A DNA stretch of 64,000 nt from Sphingopyxis sp. UBA6723. Its GTDB lineage: Bacteria; Pseudomonadota; Alphaproteobacteria; Sphingomonadales; Sphingomonadaceae. The position numbers and the translations under genes were made by a program. The stretch is from assembly GCF_002454115.1 (NCBI RefSeq), contig NZ_DKIH01000011.1, positions 175,329 through 239,328 of the forward strand. The letters are read 5' to 3'. Shown one piece after another: positions 59,298-64,000 of this stretch. The notes under the pieces were generated by a model. It was not told the origin of the DNA and searched no databases. It saw nothing but the letters and a program-made list of their open reading frames with translations. Positions within the stretch are counted from its first letter, which is position 1. Each line of letters opens with the position of its first letter.

Positions 59298-59786
59298 CTA
59301 TTCCTTGTCATCCTCGCTCGAAGGCTCGTCGGCGGCCGCCTTGGCCTTTTCTTTCGGCTTTTCCTTCTCAAAGATCGCCAGCAGCTCTTTCTTCTTCGCT
59401 TCGGACAGGCCTTTCTCGGCCTCGGGGAACATCTCCTCTTCCTCTTCCTCGATATGGTGGAGGTAGCGGTGCTTCATCGTGCGGAAGCGGGTCAGCCAGC
59501 CGGTCGAGGCAAAGTCCATCTCGTACAGTTCGGTCAGCAGATCGTCGATTTCCTTATGCTCGGAAACGCTATGCTGCGCATCTTCGCGCAGGTCGGGCTT
59601 CCCGAGCATCGTCGCATAGAGCGACATTTCTTCGGACGCCGCATGCGCGGTCACTTCGATGCGAAACGCCTCGAACAGCTTCTCGCGCTCGGGGCTGTCG
59701 CCTTTTGTCTCGTCGATCTGATCGAGCAGCTTGCGGTGGCGGTCATGATCGGCCTTCAGCCGCGCAAAGATTTTCGTGTCAGCCAT
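59298..59786 (-). CDS. hemerythrin HHE domain protein, EcfG-dependent
   Basis: A 162-residue helical protein. Metal ligand candidates in order: LKADHDRHRKLLDQI, ASEEMSLYATML, SEHKEIDDLL and FRTMKHRYLHHIEEEEEEMF. This is the HHE cation-binding pattern of small bacterial hemerythrins, which bind di-iron and sense or store O2, NO or iron. The C-terminal 40 residues form a charged Lys/Glu tail. A perfect EcfG promoter ends 24 bp upstream of the start, so it is very probably induced in the general stress response. Confidence 0.88.
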   Translation of the reverse strand: MADTKIFARLKADHDRHRKLLDQIDETKGDSPEREKLFEAFRIEVTAHAASEEMSLYATMLGKPDLREDAQHSVSEHKEIDDLLTELYEMDFASTGWLTRFRTMKHRYLHHIEEEEEEMFPEAEKGLSEAKKKELLAIFEKEKPKEKAKAAADEPSSEDDKE

Positions 59787-59809
59787 GGTCTTCTCCTGTT
59801 TGGGAGCAG

Positions 59810-59834
59810 AACGGGCGATCGCGCGGACGGTTCC
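59810..59834 (-). promoter_or_regulatory. EcfG-type general stress promoter, exact consensus match
   Basis: On the minus strand GGAAC (59834-59830), 16 bp, CGTT (59813-59810). It matches the EcfG consensus at every specified base, in the right orientation and 24 bp from the hemerythrin start codon. It lies just before the end of the upstream GGDEF-EAL gene on the same strand. Confidence 0.8.
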
Positions 59835-59844
59835 ACGCCTCTGA

Positions 59845-62037
59845 TCAGGGGGCTTTCCAGTCGTTCGTCGTCGTAAACATCGGCAGCGCCATCGCGGCGG
59901 TCGATTGCGTCGCGGCGGCGATCAGATAGGGCGACACGCGGTGCCTTGTACACAGCCCGCCATTGCCATCGCTGACCATCGTCTGTTCGAATTCGATGCC
60001 CTGCTGGTGCTTCATCGATCGGCGCACGGTGGCGGTGACGAGCTGTCCCTCGCCGAAATCGACAACAAATTGGGTGCCGAGCGGGACATCCAATATCCCC
60101 TCGATAAAGGCGCCGGTCGACGACAGATTGCGGATGACGACATCATAGCGATGATTGTCATGGATCGCGCCGACCTTGCGGAACAGCGAGACACGGTCGT
60201 TGCGCTGGCGGGCCGGGCCAGCGGGCTTGATCATCCACGACCCGGCCTCGGCATGGTCGAGCAGTTCGGCATGGAGAACGGGTTTGCTGTACACATAACC
60301 CTGCACATGGCTGACGTTGAGTTTGCGGATCAGGTCAAGCTGGTCGAGCGATTCGATACCTTCGGCGGTTGTTTCCATCTCCAGCGCTTCGGCCAGGGCG
60401 ACGATCGCGGCAATGATCGCGCTGTTACGCGACCCCGGCTCGGTCGCCCCGCGCACGAAACTTTGGTCGATCTTGATCTTGTCGAACGGCGCCGTCTGCA
60501 AATAGCTGAGCGACGAATAGCCGGTGCCGAAATCGTCGAGCGCCAGCCGCACGCCCAAACCCTTGAGCGCCTTGAACATCTTGCCGGTATCGGCCGAATC
60601 GCCCAGAAACACGCTTTCGGTGATTTCCAGCTCAAGCCGGTCGGGCGCGAGCCCGGTCGTCGCCAGCGCGCTGGCAACAATTTTCGGCAGATCCTCGTTG
60701 GCAAACTGGATCGGCGAGACATTGACCGCCACGCGCATGTCGCCCGGCCATTTGACCGCGTCCTCGCACGCGCGCCGCAACACCCATTCGCCGATCGACC
60801 AGATCAGATTGGCTTCCTCGGCAATCGGGATGAACACGGCGGGCGAGATCACCCCGCGCTCGGGATGCGTCCAGCGCACCAGCGCCTCGACCCCCGTGAC
60901 CAGGTTCGATTTGGAATTGACGACAGGCTGATACCGCAAGTCCATCTCGCCGCGCACCAGCGCGTCGCGCAGATCGCCTTCCAATGCGCGACGGATTTCG
61001 GCCGCCTGATGCAGGTCGCTGGAGTAAAAACTGAACCGTCCGCGCCCGTTACCCTTCGCCGCATACAGCGCGAGATCCGCGTTTCGGACCAGATCGTCGC
61101 TGCTCAGGCCATCAAACGGCGCGATCGCGACCCCGACCGAGGCGCCGATGATGCAGCGGCTGCCCTCGACCGAATAGGGTTGCGACAGGCTGTTGATGAT
61201 GTCGGCGGCCATGTCGCCGAGCTTCCCGCGGTCTTCGAGATCGGGAAGGATGATCTGGAATTCGTCACCGCCCAGGCGGCTCACCATTTCCTTGTCCCCG
61301 ACGATCTTCAACAGCCGCTGCGCAACCTGTTTGAGCAACGCGTCGCCCGCCGGATGGCCGAGCGTGTCGTTGACCTGTTTGAAGCGGTCGAGATCGAGCA
61401 GCATGATGGCGCACGAGCGCTGCTGCTGCGCAAAGGTCGACAGCGTCGTGTCGAGCTTTTTTGAAATGTTGAACCGGTTGGCCAGCCCGGTCAGCGAGTC
61501 ATAAAGCGCTAGGCGCGAGGCATCTTCGGCGGATCGCCGCTGCGCGGTGATGTCGGTCCCGCTGCCGCGATAGCCGGTAAATTTGCCGCTGCCGTCGAAG
61601 TGCGGCCGCCCCGAAATCGCCCACCAGCGATCGTCGCCTTCGAACGCGCTGCGCAAGGGCAGATCGTCGAATTTCGACTGCTTGGTCAGGAGGAAAGGCA
61701 AGGTCCGCTGGCGCTCGCCATGACTGTCGACCGGCAGGAACAGCTCGGTAAATATCGTTCCGAGCAGCTGGTCGCTCGGCCGGCCCATCAGCCGCGCGAC
61801 CGAATCGGTGATATAGGTCAGCCGCCCCTTGGCATCGGTGGACCAGAACCAGCCTTGGCCGCTTTCTTCATAATTTTGAAGCAGGAGCAGCGCCTCGCGC
61901 GTGTGCAGGTTCGGCGCGGCATCGCCGCGCGGTTTGCCGATCCGCGCTCCGATCAAGCCGAAAAAGCCCTTCTGGCCTTCCTCGACAGTCTCATCCTCCC
62001 GCTCGCCGGACATGATCCGCGATGGTATTTCCATCAA
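59845..62037 (-). CDS. PAS-GGDEF-EAL-PilZ cyclic-di-GMP signalling protein
   Basis: A 730-residue cytoplasmic protein. A PAS domain at about 45-170 (GWFWSTDAKGRLTYITDS) is followed by a GGDEF domain with an intact RLGGDEFQ active site, an EAL domain with EALVRW, DDFGTGYSS and the other catalytic blocks, and a C-terminal PilZ-like domain. Both synthetic and hydrolytic motifs are intact, so the enzyme could be bifunctional, with PilZ as product sensor. No membrane segment. The stop is close to the hemerythrin EcfG promoter, which overlaps the gene end. Confidence 0.93.
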   Translation of the reverse strand: MMEIPSRIMSGEREDETVEEGQKGFFGLIGARIGKPRGDAAPNLHTREALLLLQNYEESGQGWFWSTDAKGRLTYITDSVARLMGRPSDQLLGTIFTELFLPVDSHGERQRTLPFLLTKQSKFDDLPLRSAFEGDDRWWAISGRPHFDGSGKFTGYRGSGTDITAQRRSAEDASRLALYDSLTGLANRFNISKKLDTTLSTFAQQQRSCAIMLLDLDRFKQVNDTLGHPAGDALLKQVAQRLLKIVGDKEMVSRLGGDEFQIILPDLEDRGKLGDMAADIINSLSQPYSVEGSRCIIGASVGVAIAPFDGLSSDDLVRNADLALYAAKGNGRGRFSFYSSDLHQAAEIRRALEGDLRDALVRGEMDLRYQPVVNSKSNLVTGVEALVRWTHPERGVISPAVFIPIAEEANLIWSIGEWVLRRACEDAVKWPGDMRVAVNVSPIQFANEDLPKIVASALATTGLAPDRLELEITESVFLGDSADTGKMFKALKGLGVRLALDDFGTGYSSLSYLQTAPFDKIKIDQSFVRGATEPGSRNSAIIAAIVALAEALEMETTAEGIESLDQLDLIRKLNVSHVQGYVYSKPVLHAELLDHAEAGSWMIKPAGPARQRNDRVSLFRKVGAIHDNHRYDVVIRNLSSTGAFIEGILDVPLGTQFVVDFGEGQLVTATVRRSMKHQQGIEFEQTMVSDGNGGLCTRHRVSPYLIAAATQSTAAMALPMFTTTNDWKAP

Positions 62038-62072
62038 ATCAATCTCTTGCTGATCCCCACGCTGCGACCGCT

Positions 62073-62483
62073 ATGCGCGGAAGGGATTGCGATAGTGTAA
62101 ATAAGACGGGAACCACGCCAGCGGTGCACGCGCAAATCGCGGCGCAATTATGCGCCTTGGTCAGCGCCGATTGCGTCGACGCTGTCATATTGGGCGCGCC
62201 TGCAACTGAAAGTTTGGGCGACCGGCTCCACCGGTTCCGCACCGCAAGGCGGTTGACGCTGGGTCATATTGGCATCGAATTGGCGATGAGCGAACAGTCG
62301 ATATCGGCGTGGGAGCAAGGCAAAGCGCGCCCCAAGCCGCGCCGCGCCAACGGCGACGATCAGCCTATGCCGCGCGGTCAGGGAGCAGCAAGCTGGCGTC
62401 GCCATAGCTGTAAAAGCGGTAATCGCGCGCGATCGCATGGGCATAGGCCGCCTGCATCGTCTCCAACCCCATCAGCGCGCTGA
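62073..62483 (+). CDS. XRE-type helix-turn-helix ORF, possibly degenerate
   Basis: A 136-residue frame with an unmistakable XRE helix-turn-helix: LGDRLHRFRTARRLTLGHIG followed by IELAMSEQSISAWEQGKARP. Both ends are odd. The N-terminal part has no family resemblance, and the last 40 codons run antisense through the queA 3' end (overlap 62365-62483) and are low-complexity basic. No clear ribosome site. It may be a truncated or frameshifted regulator, or a real gene overlapping queA. The start is uncertain (62022, 62073 or a GTG near 62120). Confidence 0.4.
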   Translation: MRGRDCDSVNKTGTTPAVHAQIAAQLCALVSADCVDAVILGAPATESLGDRLHRFRTARRLTLGHIGIELAMSEQSISAWEQGKARPKPRRANGDDQPMPRGQGAASWRRHSCKSGNRARSHGHRPPASSPTPSAR

Positions 62484-63402
62484 CCAGCATGAACAGGGTC
62501 GAGCGCGGCAGGTGGAAATTGGTCATCAACCCGTCGATCGCCTTGAATCGGTAGCCGGGGGTGATGAAGATCGCGGTGTCGCCCGCGAACGCGACGATCG
62601 TACCGTCGTCCTGCGCCGCGCTTTCGAGCAGCCGCAGGCTGGTGGTGCCGACTGCGATGATCCGGCCACCCGCAGCGCGCACCGCGTTCAGTCGCGCTGC
62701 GGTATCAGCCTCGATCCGTCCCCATTCGGCGTGCATCACATGGTCTTTGGTGTCGTCGGCCTTCACCGGCAGGAAGGTGCCAGCGCCGACGTGCAGGGTC
62801 AGCGTCTCGGTCGCGACGCCTGCCTCCGTCAGCGCGGCGAGCAGGCGCGGTGTGAAGTGCAGTGCCGCGGTCGGCGCCGCGACGGCACCATCCTTCGCCG
62901 CGAACATCGTTTGGTAATCGGAACGGTCGTCGTCATCGGTCGCCCGCTTGCCCGCGATATAGGGCGGCAGCGGCATCGTGCCGGCGCGTTCGAGCAGGAC
63001 CTCGACGGGTTCGTCGCCTACGAACGCCAGGATCAAGCTGCCGTCGGCCAGCCGTTCTTCGGCCAGCGCGGATACGCCCGACCCGAAATCCACCGTCTCG
63101 CCGACGCGCAGCCGTTTGGCGTTGCGGACGAACGCCTGCCATCGGCGAAGGTCGATCCGCTTGTGGAGCGTGGCGCCGATCCTGGCGTCCCCGCGCCGCC
63201 CCTCCAATTGTGCCGGGATCACGCGCGTATCGTTGAACACCAGGCAGTCGCCGGGGCGCAGCCATGCGGGCAGGTCACCCACCCCCGCATCGACGATCCT
63301 GTCGCCATCGACCACCAGCATCCGCGCCGCATCGCGCGGTCGCGCCGGGCGCAGCGCGATCCGTTCGTTCGGCAGATCAAAATCGAAGGCGTCGACGCGC
63401 AT
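62365..63402 (-). CDS. queA: S-adenosylmethionine:tRNA ribosyltransferase-isomerase
   Basis: A 345-residue QueA. It begins MRVDAFDFDLPNERIALRPA; DCLVFNDTRVIPAQLEGRR, LHFTPRLLAAL and GTTSLRLLESAA are the conserved blocks, and the C-terminus FYSYGDASLL is typical. It adds the ribosyl moiety of SAM to preQ1 in tRNA, forming epoxyqueuosine, after Tgt. Same strand as the peptidylprolyl isomerase gene upstream. Confidence 0.95.
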   Translation of the reverse strand: MRVDAFDFDLPNERIALRPARPRDAARMLVVDGDRIVDAGVGDLPAWLRPGDCLVFNDTRVIPAQLEGRRGDARIGATLHKRIDLRRWQAFVRNAKRLRVGETVDFGSGVSALAEERLADGSLILAFVGDEPVEVLLERAGTMPLPPYIAGKRATDDDDRSDYQTMFAAKDGAVAAPTAALHFTPRLLAALTEAGVATETLTLHVGAGTFLPVKADDTKDHVMHAEWGRIEADTAARLNAVRAAGGRIIAVGTTSLRLLESAAQDDGTIVAFAGDTAIFITPGYRFKAIDGLMTNFHLPRSTLFMLVSALMGLETMQAAYAHAIARDYRFYSYGDASLLLPDRAA

Positions 63403-63425
63403 GAAGGTTCGCGTCGCTGAACGGT

Positions 63426-64000
<575 letters not shown>

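Overview
The window is high-GC alphaproteobacterial chromosome, most likely from a sphingomonad of the Sphingopyxis type. This is inferred from gene content: serine palmitoyltransferase with its own acyl carrier protein, a PhyR-NepR general stress module, split MetH, CIRCE-controlled groESL, a PhoK-type alkaline phosphatase, and many intergenic palindromic repeats. No rRNA genes, CRISPR arrays or complete insertion sequences were seen. One tRNA gene was found.

Region 1 (1-11.8 kb) looks accessory. It holds a truncated UvrA-type ABC ATPase; a formaldehyde dehydrogenase and DJ-1 pair; a small monooxygenase; an SDR; and a tight electrophile-detoxification operon (DJ-1/PfpI, glyoxalase I, Old Yellow Enzyme, MRJP-family lipoprotein) divergent from a LysR regulator. 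It ends with a DUF6538-type tyrosine recombinase beside tRNA-Gln(UUG). None of the palindromic repeats that punctuate the rest of the window occur here.

Region 2 (11.9-35 kb) is core metabolism and envelope: ilvE, a MarR regulator, proC, an alkaline phosphatase, a DsbD/ScsB reductase, tlyA, tspO, ubiK and a YbjN protein. It continues with a methionine-cycle operon (ArsR-methyltransferase fusion, metF, two-part metH) behind a 20-bp perfect palindrome. Next come three small lipoproteins, a DJ-1 protein, glutaminyl cyclotransferase, groESL behind a perfect CIRCE, an HNH protein and a MATE exporter.

Region 3 (35-50 kb) is dominated by envelope lipids: an acyl carrier protein and serine palmitoyltransferase, a hybrid histidine kinase, and a Tam41-like nucleotidyltransferase, lipid kinase and DUF2141 trio. 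These are followed by lptF-lptG, a fatty-acid desaturase, a large GNAT acyltransferase that is a candidate ceramide synthase, and a secreted DUF1800/DUF1501 pair.

Region 4 (50-64 kb) carries xth, erpA, an M23 endopeptidase, the glnE-bcp-DUF455 operon, phyR and the very short divergent nepR, tgt, a hemerythrin-like protein, a PAS-GGDEF-EAL-PilZ protein, a doubtful XRE-type ORF, queA and a truncated cyclophilin. EcfG-type promoters (GGAAC, 16-17 bp, CGTT) are visible by eye upstream of the hemerythrin gene and the monooxygenase gene. Near-matches lie between phyR and nepR and upstream of fdhA, tying accessory and core stress genes into one regulon.
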